DNA from: Planctomycetales bacterium
Lineage (GTDB): Bacteria > Planctomycetota > Planctomycetia > Isosphaerales > Isosphaeraceae
Assembly (NCBI GenBank): GCA_027449865.1
Contig: DAIDKV010000022.1
Span: forward strand, 31,179-95,178
Reading direction: 5' to 3'
DNA length: 64,000 bases
The translations under genes were made by a program, and so were the position numbers. This document shows, piece by piece, positions 54,701 through 62,770 of the stretch (positions are counted from its first letter, which is position 1; each line of letters starts with the position of its first letter). Below the pieces are notes generated by a model. That model saw only the letters and a list, made by a program, of their open reading frames with translations. It had not been told where the DNA came from and searched no databases.

Positions 54701-55137
54701 TGGGTCTGGCCAACGACGTGTATGCCCAGATCGGGCTGGTCATGCTCGTGGGCCTGCTCGGCAAGAACGCGATCCTGATCGTGGAGTTCGCCGTGCAGAG
54801 GCGGCTGGAGGGGGTGTCGCTGAAGGAGGCGGCCGTCGAGGCGGCGCGGCTGCGGTTCCGGCCGATCCAGATGACTTCGTTCGCGTTCATCGCGGGGCTG
54901 CTACCGCTGGTGGTGGCGACCGGTGCCGGCGCGATCGGGAACCGGACGATCGGCGCGACGGGAGCCGGGGGGATGCTGGTCGGGACCGTGGTGGGAGTGC
55001 TCATCATTCCCGGGCTGTACTATCTGTTCGCCCGGCTCGACGGCGGTCGCAAGCTCCTCGAGGACGAGGTCCATACCCCCCTCAGCGAGGGGTTCGAGCA
55101 CGAGGCCGAGGACGCACACGATGGACGCCCCTCATGA
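51784..55137 (+). CDS. RND-family multidrug efflux permease (HAE1 type)
   Basis: 1117 residues, slightly longer than AcrB (1049). The first helix FARILHRPAFAIVISIILLF and the porter-domain motif LPIAQFPDIAPPTV match the family. The proton-relay Asp pair is Asp409-Asp410 in GVVVDDAIVVVEAVHAKM, and Lys994 lies in LLGKNAILIVEFAVQRRLEG, matching the AcrB Asp407, Asp408 and Lys940. Between residues about 500 and 590 there is an unusual segment: a charged loop (HADVDADGESQKGPDAHASD) and an extra hydrophobic hairpin (MALGGLLILGGITYLAYELW) where AcrB has a shorter linker. Adaptor upstream, outer-membrane factor downstream, so a complete efflux system. Confidence 0.95.
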   Translation: MFARILHRPAFAIVISIILLFLGMLGIKTLPIAQFPDIAPPTVMVSISYPGASANVLVESVLIPLEQSINGVQNMRFITSSATSAGEAAIIIYFEPGTDPNINVVNVQNRVNIVLFQLPPLVVREGILVSQVVPSMLMYVNIFSTDPQADQKDLFNFANVYVMPRLKRIKGMGIPRNLGNRIFAMRVWLNPDRMRAYNVSSEDVMKALSEQSVIGSPGRLGQATGKTSQSKEYVLTYIGRFNKPEQYESIILKANPDGEILRLGDVAEVQLGSQFFDIYSDINGHPAASIVLKQAPGSNAAEVIEEIKAELERIKKESFPSRMDYEFAYDVSKFLDASIEKVLHTLLEAFILVSLVVYMFLGDLRSTLIPTLAVPVSLVGTFFVLRLMGLSINLITLFAMVLAIGVVVDDAIVVVEAVHAKMAKKHLSPYRATMEVVNEIAGAIIAITLVMTSVFVPVTFIPGAVGTFYREFGITMATSIILSGLVALTLTPVLCAMILRPHSHADVDADGESQKGPDAHASDAERPRRMGFRVLMALGGLLILGGITYLAYELWGPIGLGLVLLPLVRGPFDRAVEKATSGYAAIVGGIATRRTLTLAVVAAFAVGIVLVNTRLATGFIPGEDQGIIYAVLQTPPGSTLEYTNAKSHELEEISREVPEVTSVTSLAGYEVLTEGRGSNAGTCIINLKNWSDRERTARQIIADLEERCRRMSNVRLEFFEPPAVPGFGTAGGISMLVLDKTFSADYQRLGDVTEKFMGALRARKEVTNLFTFYAANYPQYDLIINNDAAMQKGVSIKAAMDNLNLLIGSTWEQGFIRFNFFYKVFVQARPEFRRYPEDLDNLFVKNDKGEMVPYSAFMTTKKKQGLNEITRYNLYTSAAIQCAPAPGFSTGQAIQAIKEVGAETLPRGFDVGWFGLAYDEARKGNEAIYIFLVVVAFVYLVLVGQYESFILPLAVILSLPVGLFGSFFFLQAMGLANDVYAQIGLVMLVGLLGKNAILIVEFAVQRRLEGVSLKEAAVEAARLRFRPIQMTSFAFIAGLLPLVVATGAGAIGNRTIGATGAGGMLVGTVVGVLIIPGLYYLFARLDGGRKLLEDEVHTPLSEGFEHEAEDAHDGRPS

Positions 55138-55619
55138 GAAGCTACCCATCCTGAGGCGTTCGGATCGGTCCCAGGTGGAGGCCCTTTCCCGATCCCTCGG
55201 CTGGCGGCCTCGGCGTCCTCTTTCTTGTGCGATCGTTGTCATCCGCGAAATCCGTAAAGTCGCCGCGATCGGCTGCCGATGAAGAAGATACCCGCTTCCG
55301 CGTGCGGCGGGACCGAACGTCGGGCGATGTGAGAGAGTTCATTCGGCTCGGGGCCTCGCTGCCGAGGAATTCGCTCCGACCGGAGGGCCTCGACGCTCCG
55401 GGCCCGAGCCGTTCCCGCACCGGCGTCCTTTCGCCTCTCGATCCGTCCGATCTCTTCTCTCCTTCGAGGACTCTCGGCGTCAGAGACGATGGCCAGGACG
55501 GCCGCGAGAGAGTTCGATCCCCGTGCCAAGGGCCATGACGCCCGAGGTGAGGTGCTCGTTTCGGCTCCCGAGGCGGATGCCGAGATACGATCATCGCGGA
55601 AATCTCAAGGATGAGTCGA
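55138..55619. other. 482-bp region between permease and outer-membrane factor genes
   Basis: No supported gene or clear hairpin. It is longer than expected inside an efflux operon, so the outer-membrane factor gene may have its own promoter. Short open frames on both strands look like composition artefacts. Confidence 0.4.
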
Positions 55620-57356
55620 ATGGGCCAGCCGGTGAGCTCGTCGGGAACACAGCGGAAGCGGAAGAAGCTCGCGATCCGGCTCGCGATTGCTTGCGGTTTC
55701 CTGCTCGTCCTTCCGTCTTGCATTCCCCACCTCCGCCACCCCGAGCCGGGACCGGCGCTGCCGGAGACCTTCCAGGGCGCGGCCGGCTCGGAGAGCGTCG
55801 CCCGGCTCACGATCGAGGACTTCTTCGGTGACCCGACGCTGACGACCCTGATCCACCAGGCCGTCTTCGGGAACCAGGAGCTGAGGATCCTCGCCGAAGA
55901 GGTCCAGATCGCCAGCAACGACATCCTGGCGCGAACCGGGGCCTACCAGCCCATGATCTCCCCCGGGGGCAGTATCGGGATGAACCGATTCAGCCAGTTC
56001 TCGCTGGAGGGAGCCGGAATCCGCAGCGACCCGTATTTCGGCAAAAACAGGTTCTTGCCCAATCCATTGCCGGAATTCACCCTGGGCGCTCTCATGCTCT
56101 GGACGCCGGACATCTGGTGGCAATTGCATAATGCCAGGGACGCGGCGGGGATGCGCTACTTCGCGGCCGGCGAGGGACGGAAGTACGTCGTGACCACTGT
56201 CGTCGCGGAGATCGCCGACACCTATTTCGGGCTCCTGGCCCTCGACAGGCGCATGGAGAACCTGGATATCATCATCGCGCTCCAGGAGCAGAGTCTGAGG
56301 TTCGCCCAGCTCAAGTTCGCGGCGGGTCAGGGAACGGACCTGGCCGTTCAGCGGTTCCGGGCCGAGGTCCGCAAGAATCAGAGCGAGAAGCTGATCGTCC
56401 AGCAGGACATCATTCAGGCCGAAAACCGGATCAATTTCCTCGCCGGTCGTTATCCTCAGCCCATCGCACGCCCCTCCAGCCTCTCGCTGCAAGGGTTCTT
56501 CGATCTGGAACTGCACGCACTGGACCTAGGCGTCCCCGCGCAGCTCCTCCAGCTCCGGCCCGACGTCCGCCGGGCCGAACGCGAGTTGGCGGCCAACGGG
56601 CTCGATGTGCTGGTCGCCCGGAAGAACTTCTATCCCAGGGGGTTCATCGTCGCCGGTGTCGGCTATGAGGCGTTTAATCCCGCCTACCTGTTCATGACGC
56701 CTCAGGCCCTGGTCGGTCAGGCCATCGGCAACGTCCTCGTGCCGCTCATCAATCGGAAAGGGATCAAGGCCGATTATTTCACCGCGAATGCCCGGCAATT
56801 GCAGGCCCTCTACAACTACCAGCGGACCCTCCTCAACGCCTTCACCGAGGTGGTCACCCGCATGGCCAAGGTGCAGAATTACCTCCGGAGCATCGAGATC
56901 AAGAAGCAGCAAGTCACGGCGCTGGAGCTCTCGGTCGACCGCGCCGACAAACTCTATCGGTCCGGCGTCGGCAATGTCGAATACATCGATGTGCTGTTCG
57001 CCCAGCGGGATCTCTGGCAGGCGAGGAGGGAATTGATCGACACCAAGAGGGAGCAACTTTCGGCCGTCGTCAATACCTATCAGGCTCTCGGCGGCGGCGC
57101 CTACCTGACTCCGCCGATCGACTCGCAGGCGCTCCAGCAGCTTCGCAAGAAGAGGCACTTCTGGCACTTGCATGGGGCCAAGGGGCCGGTATCCGCCCCG
57201 CCGCCGCCCGCGCCGGAAGGGGGAGTCGAACCGCTCGCGCCTCCGCGGCCGGCGGAGGAGCCTGGCCCGGCACCGTCGCGACAGCCGGCGGCGGAAACGA
57301 GCCTGGAACCGCTCCCGGCGCCGACAGGGAACGCCGAGAAGAAAAAGGAACCGTAG
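55620..57356 (+). CDS. Outer-membrane efflux factor (TolC/NodT type) lipoprotein
   Basis: 578 residues. A signal peptide with lipobox LPSC (LAIRLAIACGFLLVLPSC) is expected to be lipidated. EDFFGDPTLTTLIHQAVFGN and NQELRILAEEVQIASNDIL start the coiled-coil barrel, and LGVPAQLLQLRPDVRRAERE is the NodT family signature. Two TolC-like repeats are visible (LTLIHQA...; LDLGVP...). The C-terminal tail of about 70 residues is Pro/Glu/Ala-rich and absent from most relatives. ATG at 55620 is preferred, since AAGGA lies eight bases upstream; ATG at 55611 overlaps that site. It completes the adaptor/permease efflux system. Confidence 0.92.
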   Translation: MGQPVSSSGTQRKRKKLAIRLAIACGFLLVLPSCIPHLRHPEPGPALPETFQGAAGSESVARLTIEDFFGDPTLTTLIHQAVFGNQELRILAEEVQIASNDILARTGAYQPMISPGGSIGMNRFSQFSLEGAGIRSDPYFGKNRFLPNPLPEFTLGALMLWTPDIWWQLHNARDAAGMRYFAAGEGRKYVVTTVVAEIADTYFGLLALDRRMENLDIIIALQEQSLRFAQLKFAAGQGTDLAVQRFRAEVRKNQSEKLIVQQDIIQAENRINFLAGRYPQPIARPSSLSLQGFFDLELHALDLGVPAQLLQLRPDVRRAERELAANGLDVLVARKNFYPRGFIVAGVGYEAFNPAYLFMTPQALVGQAIGNVLVPLINRKGIKADYFTANARQLQALYNYQRTLLNAFTEVVTRMAKVQNYLRSIEIKKQQVTALELSVDRADKLYRSGVGNVEYIDVLFAQRDLWQARRELIDTKREQLSAVVNTYQALGGGAYLTPPIDSQALQQLRKKRHFWHLHGAKGPVSAPPPPAPEGGVEPLAPPRPAEEPGPAPSRQPAAETSLEPLPAPTGNAEKKKEP

Positions 57357-57680
57357 CGATCCGGGCGATTGGGGGGTGCGATGAGAGGTAGCGCGAGCAG
57401 GCCAGCTCGCCGGAGCGGCAGGCGTCCTCGTCCATCGGATCGATCGTTGGGAAGTCCGGGGTCGCACTCGTCCGACGCCCAGAGTCGAGCGCCCACCACC
57501 CTCCGCCCGGGAAGAGCCAGGGACGCTCTCTTCCGGATCGGCCCGCCGCCGAGCGCTTCGCGCGGGCCTGCGATCGGTTAGAATCCCGCTTCCGACGACC
57601 CGCATTCCATCCGGGCGGGCGGCCAGGCGGGATCGTCCGCCGTGGTCCGCACCGAAGATTCCTCGACCAGGGAGAACGCG
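57357..57680. other. 324-bp intergenic region upstream of the SDR gene
   Basis: Nothing coding is supported. A TAGAAT at 57579-57584 could be a -10 element but lacks a good -35 partner. GGGAG-type sequence close to the SDR start is its ribosome site. Confidence 0.35.
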
Positions 57681-58451
57681 ATGATCAGCCAGCTCTTCGA
57701 CCTGACCGGGCGCGTGGCGCTCGTCACCGGCGGCAGCAAGGGGCTCGGCAAGGCGATGGCGAAGGGGTTCGCCGAGGCTGGCGCCGACCTCGTGCTCGCC
57801 AGCCGGCACGACGACGAACTGAAGAGCGCCGCTGATGAGATCGCCTCGGCCACCGGTCGGAAGGTCGCGTATCTTGTGGCGGACCTCTCGAAGCGAGACG
57901 AGGCCCGCCGTCTCGCCGAGAAGTCCGTCGCCGCGATGGGACGGGTCGACATCCTGGTCAACAACGCCGGGAGCAACACGCCGCAGCCGATCGATCAGCT
58001 TCAGGACGACGACTGGGACCGGCTCGTCGAGCTGAACCTCGGCTCGTGCATGGCCCTGGCCCGGGCGCTGGTTGGTCCGATGCGAGAGCGTCGGTGGGGA
58101 CGGATCATCCAGATTTCGTCTGTTTTGGGGCTGACCTCGGCGCCTGGACGTAGCGTGTACTCGGCCACCAAGAGCGGGTTAATTGGCCTCTCGCGGGCGA
58201 TGGCGAACGATCTGGGCTCCGACGGCGTGACCGTCAACACGATCGCGCCCGGTCCGTTCCTGACCGACCTGCCCGCCGGCTTGCTGACCGCGGAGCAGCA
58301 AGAGATTTTCGCGCGTCGAACGATCCTCGGCCGATGGGGACGCCCCGAAGAGCTGGTCGGCCCCGCGCTCCTGCTCGCGAGCGATGCCGGCAGTTACATG
58401 ACCGGCGAGACGATCGTGGTCGACGGTGGGCTGATGGTCAAGATGTTCTGA
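57681..58451 (+). CDS. SDR-family oxidoreductase (FabG/glucose dehydrogenase-like)
   Basis: 256 residues, standard classical SDR length. TGGSKGLGKAMAKGF is the cofactor motif, NNAG is at about residues 90-93 (LVNNAGSNTP), the catalytic triad includes SSVLGL serine and Y-x3-K in SVYSATKSGLIGL, and the C-terminal half has NTIAPGPFLTDLP and TGETIVVDGGL. Cofactor preference looks NAD(P)-type, with no distinct acidic residue to decide. GGGAG lies seven bases before ATG 57681. The substrate is unknown. It is convergent with the paired helical-repeat genes. Confidence 0.9.
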   Translation: MISQLFDLTGRVALVTGGSKGLGKAMAKGFAEAGADLVLASRHDDELKSAADEIASATGRKVAYLVADLSKRDEARRLAEKSVAAMGRVDILVNNAGSNTPQPIDQLQDDDWDRLVELNLGSCMALARALVGPMRERRWGRIIQISSVLGLTSAPGRSVYSATKSGLIGLSRAMANDLGSDGVTVNTIAPGPFLTDLPAGLLTAEQQEIFARRTILGRWGRPEELVGPALLLASDAGSYMTGETIVVDGGLMVKMF

Positions 58452-58490
58452 CGATATCACCCTGCGTGATCGCGTCGGCCATCCGGGCGA

Positions 58491-58519
58491 GGACCGGCCC
58501 CTGATCACCGGGCCGGTTC
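58491..58519. terminator. Hairpin between convergent SDR and helical-repeat genes
   Basis: GGACCGGCCC at 58491-58500 pairs with GGGCCGGTTC at 58510-58519 (one G-T wobble) around a nine-base loop. It lies 40 bases after the SDR stop and 100 bases before the end of the opposite gene. There is no U-tract. Confidence 0.45.
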
Positions 58520-58618
58520 TGCCCGAAGCGGATGAGCCGTGAATCCAGAGTCGATCGTCAGGGCCTGTTCGAGGAGTGCGGCGGCTTTGCGGGATCGTCG
58601 TCGCGATGGGATGGAGCG

Positions 58619-59704
58619 TCAGGACGACGGGCCGGCGCCGATGCGCTCGATCCGATCGAGAAACCGGCCCGGCTGGCGGAGATTTGCGACGGATCGTCGG
58701 GCGGAATCGAGGTCGTTGGGGGTCAACTCGCCGAGGAGAGCGAGGAGCCGGCATCGCTCGATCCGGACCTCACAGGCGCGATGGATTTGGCCCTTGCGGT
58801 CGACCTCGGCCAGCTCGCGATCGCGGACACCGACCGCCGCGCGGGGATCACCTGCCAGTTCATAATAGCGAGCGATCGGATCGGCACAGGCGGAATCGCG
58901 GCGATCGATGCCATCGAGCATCGCCATCCCTCGATGGAACGTGGACGAGGCGGCGCGTTCGTCGCCGACAAGGCGATCGGCGACCGCTCGCCAGAGGCGG
59001 GCATCCGCCCGAATCCGCTGGAGCTGCGGGTGGCGATCGGCCAGGCTCGCCATGTGATCGGCGTGGCCGCCCAGCTCATCCCGGCGACCGAGAGCGTCAC
59101 AGATCCGGCAGAGTTGATACAGGGTCCATGATCCATGCCAGATGGGGCGGTTCGGAGGCTGATCGGCGAGGGCGAGCGACCGCATCGCCAGGTCATACGC
59201 CTCGTCCCATCGCTCGGTCGAGCAGAGGTACGTCCGCCATCGGAAGTACAGCACAAATCGATCGCCGGTCGCTCCGTTCGGGGTCTCGGCGTCGAGGTAC
59301 GCGAGAGCTCGCTCGATCTCGTTGCTATATCCGAACGCGTCGATGTTGACGTAGGTGTTCAGGATCTCATTGAGGACGGTGATCCGATCGGAGTAAGCGA
59401 GTCCCTCCGGCGACTGGATCCGGGCCATCAGCTCAGCCGCGAGCGGTAGGGCGCGGGTGAAGTCCATGATGTACGAGGTCAGCGCGGTTAGCCGCCAGCT
59501 CTCGTAGAAGAGGACCCACCACGGCTCATCGAGCCGGCGTGCCTCGTCGCGGCCCTGGGTGAAGATCTTCAGCGACCGCTCCGGGTCGTGCTCCTGGCAG
59601 TCGAAACCGGCGTCGACGAGCTGCGCCATCGCGATCCGCTCGTTGTCGCCGATCTGCGTCCACGCGATGATGCGTCGTCGGTATTCGTTCCAGCCGTCGC
59701 TCAT
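58619..59704 (-). CDS. Helical-repeat (TPR-like) protein, second of a tandem pair after an Hsp90-like gene
   Basis: 361 residues predicted almost wholly helical, with repeated pairs such as DPERSLKIFTQGRDEARRLD, RWDEAYDLAMRSLALADQPP and GDERAASSTFHRGMAMLDGI. It begins MSDGWNEYRRRI. It is homologous along its length to the gene upstream (59701-60792); the last 85 residues are nearly identical. The start overlaps the stop of the paralogue as ATGA. I know no defined family; the organisation suggests a partner of the Hsp90-like ATPase (inference). No signal peptide or membrane helix. Confidence 0.75.
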   Translation of the reverse strand: MSDGWNEYRRRIIAWTQIGDNERIAMAQLVDAGFDCQEHDPERSLKIFTQGRDEARRLDEPWWVLFYESWRLTALTSYIMDFTRALPLAAELMARIQSPEGLAYSDRITVLNEILNTYVNIDAFGYSNEIERALAYLDAETPNGATGDRFVLYFRWRTYLCSTERWDEAYDLAMRSLALADQPPNRPIWHGSWTLYQLCRICDALGRRDELGGHADHMASLADRHPQLQRIRADARLWRAVADRLVGDERAASSTFHRGMAMLDGIDRRDSACADPIARYYELAGDPRAAVGVRDRELAEVDRKGQIHRACEVRIERCRLLALLGELTPNDLDSARRSVANLRQPGRFLDRIERIGAGPSS

Positions 59705-60792
59705 GTCGATGGTCCCGCCAATGTTCCGATGCGCTCGATCCGATCGAGGAACCGATCCGGGTGGCGGAGCCTGGCGGCCGATTGTCGGGCGGCATCGAGG
59801 TCGTTGGGGGTCAGCTCGCCGAGGAGAGCGAGGAGCCGGCATCGCTCGACGTGGACCTCACAGGTGCGATGGATTTGGCCCTTGCGGTCGATCTCCCCCA
59901 GCTCGCGGTCGCGGACATCGACCGCCGTGCGAGGATCGCCCGCCAGCTCGTAATAGCGGGCGATTGGGTCGGCGCAGATCGAGTCGCGGCGCTCGAGGCC
60001 ATCGAGCATCGGCATTCCTCGCTGGAACTCGGCCGAGGCGTCGCGTTCGTCTCCGGCGGCTCGCCTCGCCACGGCGAGCCAGAAGCGGGCGTCGGCCCTG
60101 ATCCGGCGGAGGTTCGCGCGGCGATCCGAAAGCTCCGCCATCTGCGCGGCATGACCGGCAATCTCGTCGATCCGACCGAGAGCGGCGCAGATCCGGCAGA
60201 GCAGGTAAAGCGCCCAGGATCCGTGCCAGTTTTTCTGCTCGGGGCTGGTGAGCTGCATGGCCATGCCGACCGATCGAATCGCGAGGTCGTAGGCCTCGTC
60301 CCACCGCTCGGTTGCGGACAGATAGGCGATCCGTCGATGATGAAGCACCGATCGGTCGCCGCTGGGACCCTCCGGGATCTCGCCGTCCATGTGGGCGAAG
60401 CCGCGCTCCAGTTCGTCCCGGTATCCGAAGGGGTCGATGTTGGTGTAGGTAGAAAGGGTATTGCCCAGGACGTTCAGCCATTCCGAATGGGCGCGACCCT
60501 CGGGAGTCTGGAAGCGGACCATGATCTCGATGGCCATCGGCAGGCCACGGGTGAAGTCCATGATGAGGGACGAGATCGCCGTCAGCCGCCAGCTTTCGTA
60601 ATAAAGCTCCCACCAGGTTTCGCCCATTCGCCTCGCCTTGTCCCGGCCGCGGGTGATCAGCAGGAGGGCTCGCTCGGGGTCCGTCTCGTGGAAAGACAAG
60701 CTTTCCTCGAAGAGAAAGGCGAGCGCGAGGCGCTCTCCGGCCTGCTGAATGGCGAGGAGGCGGCGGTTGAAGTCGTTCGAGTCGTCGCTCAT
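59701..60792 (-). CDS. Helical-repeat (TPR-like) protein, first of a tandem pair after an Hsp90-like gene
   Basis: 363 residues beginning MSDDSNDFNRRLLAIQQAGE. Helical repeats include DPERALLLITRGRDKARRMG, WWELYYESWRLTAISSLIMD and GDERDASAEFQRGMPMLDGL; the C-terminal block GELTPNDLDAARQSAARLRH is shared with its neighbour. The start codon lies three bases after the stop of the Hsp90-like gene, so the genes are one transcript. A TPR or HEAT-like solenoid would be suited to protein binding. No catalytic motif is visible. Similarity between the two paralogues rises sharply toward the C-terminus. Confidence 0.78.
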   Translation of the reverse strand: MSDDSNDFNRRLLAIQQAGERLALAFLFEESLSFHETDPERALLLITRGRDKARRMGETWWELYYESWRLTAISSLIMDFTRGLPMAIEIMVRFQTPEGRAHSEWLNVLGNTLSTYTNIDPFGYRDELERGFAHMDGEIPEGPSGDRSVLHHRRIAYLSATERWDEAYDLAIRSVGMAMQLTSPEQKNWHGSWALYLLCRICAALGRIDEIAGHAAQMAELSDRRANLRRIRADARFWLAVARRAAGDERDASAEFQRGMPMLDGLERRDSICADPIARYYELAGDPRTAVDVRDRELGEIDRKGQIHRTCEVHVERCRLLALLGELTPNDLDAARQSAARLRHPDRFLDRIERIGTLAGPST

Positions 60793-60795
60793 GGT

Positions 60796-62610
60796 TCACA
60801 CCAGCCGGTCGAGGGATCGTTGCCAGGCGGCGAAGTCGGCGGTTGCCGCGGAGGCGCTGAGCATCCGGCCGCAGAACAGCCGGGCGAAATACGCGATCAC
60901 CGCCAGCGCCGCCTGCTTGCGAGCGGCGGGGACGTCGGTCGAATCGAGCCGACGGATCAGCGGGCAGGCGGCGTTGAGGTACAACGTCCCGGACTGGCCG
61001 GGCTCGTCGCGATGCTTCGCGACGTAATCGCGGAGGAGGTCTGAGAAGCCGTCGGGGATGGCGCCCGACTCGAGCGCGGCGGTGGCCTGGCGGGCCGCCT
61101 CGGCGCCGGCCGGGTAGGTCATCACGGCGGGCACGTCGACCGGGCGGAACGAGGCGGCGCGGGCGCGGAAGCCCATCTCCTCGCAGAGATCGACGAGACC
61201 CGAGAGCTCGCCCGGCGGCGCTGGTCGGAGGAGCTTCTCGGGATCGTTGTCGAGCCGGACCAGCGAGAGGCCCGGGTGCAGCTCGGTGTATCGCTGGAGG
61301 AACGGCGTGACGGCGAACCACGAGGCGTCGATCGCCGGGACGTCGCGGCCCTCGGCAAGGATCCGGTCCTGGAGCGAGCCCAGCTCCCGGGTCGTGAAGT
61401 AGACCACGTTCCCGGAAGCGCGCAGGTACTCGGGCATCGAAAGCCGGCCGCGACTGGTGCGGAGCAGGACCGATTCGGCGACCATCCGGAAGAAGGCGTC
61501 GTCCTTCGAGGCCCACCCCATGATGACGTCGCTGTGGCCGTGCACGACGCGACGCCAGGCGTCGGGGTCTCGCCCGGCCAGTTGGCGGATGCCCCGGCCG
61601 AGCTGATCGGCGATCACCCGGCGGACCTCCTCGAACGAATCGTCGCGGTGGACCGCCTCGCGCGAGGCGGTCGGCTGGAGCGCGGGGGTGTCGATCACCC
61701 CGCGGACGAACCGCGCCCAGGGCGGGAGCAGGTCCCTGTCCTCGTCGCAGATCGACATCCCGCGGATGTAGACCGCGACCGAACCATATTCGTGGATCGA
61801 CGCGACCGATCCCGCTGGCACAAACAGGAAGCCGCGGAGCGGGACCGTGATCGTGTCGTGGCCCAGGTCGATCAGGCCGTCGGCGAGCGGGAGGACCCAC
61901 GATGGATCGGCCTCGCCGAACCGGCGACGGGCGTAGTCTCGGCAGGCGTCGACCGGGTCGGGCGCCTCCCAGGGCGGCGCGCCCAGGTTCACGCGGTCGG
62001 GCTCGCCGTTGACATGAATCGCGATCGGCAGGAAGTCGGCATAGGCGCGGACGATCTCGATCAGGCTCGCCTCGTGGAGCAGGAAGATCGCCGAGGGTTT
62101 CAGCCGGAGCTCGACCGTGGTGCCGACCTCGGCGCGGTCGCCAGCGGTCAGTTCGTAATGCTCGTCGCCGATCGACGACCACCGGAGCGCAGGGCCGCCG
62201 GTGGATCGCGTCTCAACCGTCACCGACGAGGCGATCAGGAACGCCGAGAGGAAGCCGACCCCGAACTGCCCGATCAACTCGCGCGAGCCGCCCGGCTCGG
62301 CCGCTTCCAGCCGCTCGCGCAGCTCTCGGGTGTAGCCGCGGCCGATCACCGAGAGATAGTTGAGGATCTCGTCTTCCGTCAATCCGCTGCCGTTGTCGAT
62401 GACGCGGAGGGTGCGCGAGGCCGGGTCGGCGATCAGGTCAATCCGCGGGCGGTATCCGGCGACCGGCCGTTCGACCGAGCGACGGACACACGAATCGTGC
62501 GCGTTCTGGATCAGCTCGCGGACCCCGACCCGTTGCGAGGAATAAAGGTGCTCGGCGAGGACCTTCAGCAGGCCTGGCAGGTGAAGTTCGAAGCGGCCCC
62601 GGGTCGTCAT
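60796..62610 (-). CDS. Divergent Hsp90-family (HtpG-like) ATPase
   Basis: 604 residues. The GHKL ATP site is intact: E32, N36 and D39 in RELIQNAHDS, DNGSG at 72-76 and GQFGVGF at 114-120. The middle domain has the conserved ASRE around residue 317, with Arg317 at the position that contacts ATP gamma-phosphate in HtpG. The C-terminal dimerisation part is shorter and unlike HtpG. It is smaller than HtpG only slightly (604 against 624), but overall divergent, in the way of the separate bacterial group annotated as HSP90 family protein. GGAG lies six bases before ATG 62608-62610. It heads an operon with two paralogous helical-repeat proteins. Confidence 0.9.
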   Translation of the reverse strand: MTTRGRFELHLPGLLKVLAEHLYSSQRVGVRELIQNAHDSCVRRSVERPVAGYRPRIDLIADPASRTLRVIDNGSGLTEDEILNYLSVIGRGYTRELRERLEAAEPGGSRELIGQFGVGFLSAFLIASSVTVETRSTGGPALRWSSIGDEHYELTAGDRAEVGTTVELRLKPSAIFLLHEASLIEIVRAYADFLPIAIHVNGEPDRVNLGAPPWEAPDPVDACRDYARRRFGEADPSWVLPLADGLIDLGHDTITVPLRGFLFVPAGSVASIHEYGSVAVYIRGMSICDEDRDLLPPWARFVRGVIDTPALQPTASREAVHRDDSFEEVRRVIADQLGRGIRQLAGRDPDAWRRVVHGHSDVIMGWASKDDAFFRMVAESVLLRTSRGRLSMPEYLRASGNVVYFTTRELGSLQDRILAEGRDVPAIDASWFAVTPFLQRYTELHPGLSLVRLDNDPEKLLRPAPPGELSGLVDLCEEMGFRARAASFRPVDVPAVMTYPAGAEAARQATAALESGAIPDGFSDLLRDYVAKHRDEPGQSGTLYLNAACPLIRRLDSTDVPAARKQAALAVIAYFARLFCGRMLSASAATADFAAWQRSLDRLV

Positions 62611-62770
62611 GGCTTCTCCGCAGGCGGTCTTTCGCGATCCTCGACGATTGCGGACCATTCTGAATCGTCCGTCTCGGCGCCGTCAAGGAGGCATCCAGGG
62701 TTTTGAGAGATCGACCATCCGGCACGGTTGCTTTGCGGAATCGCGGGGCAACGGCTCCGATGGGGCGGGG

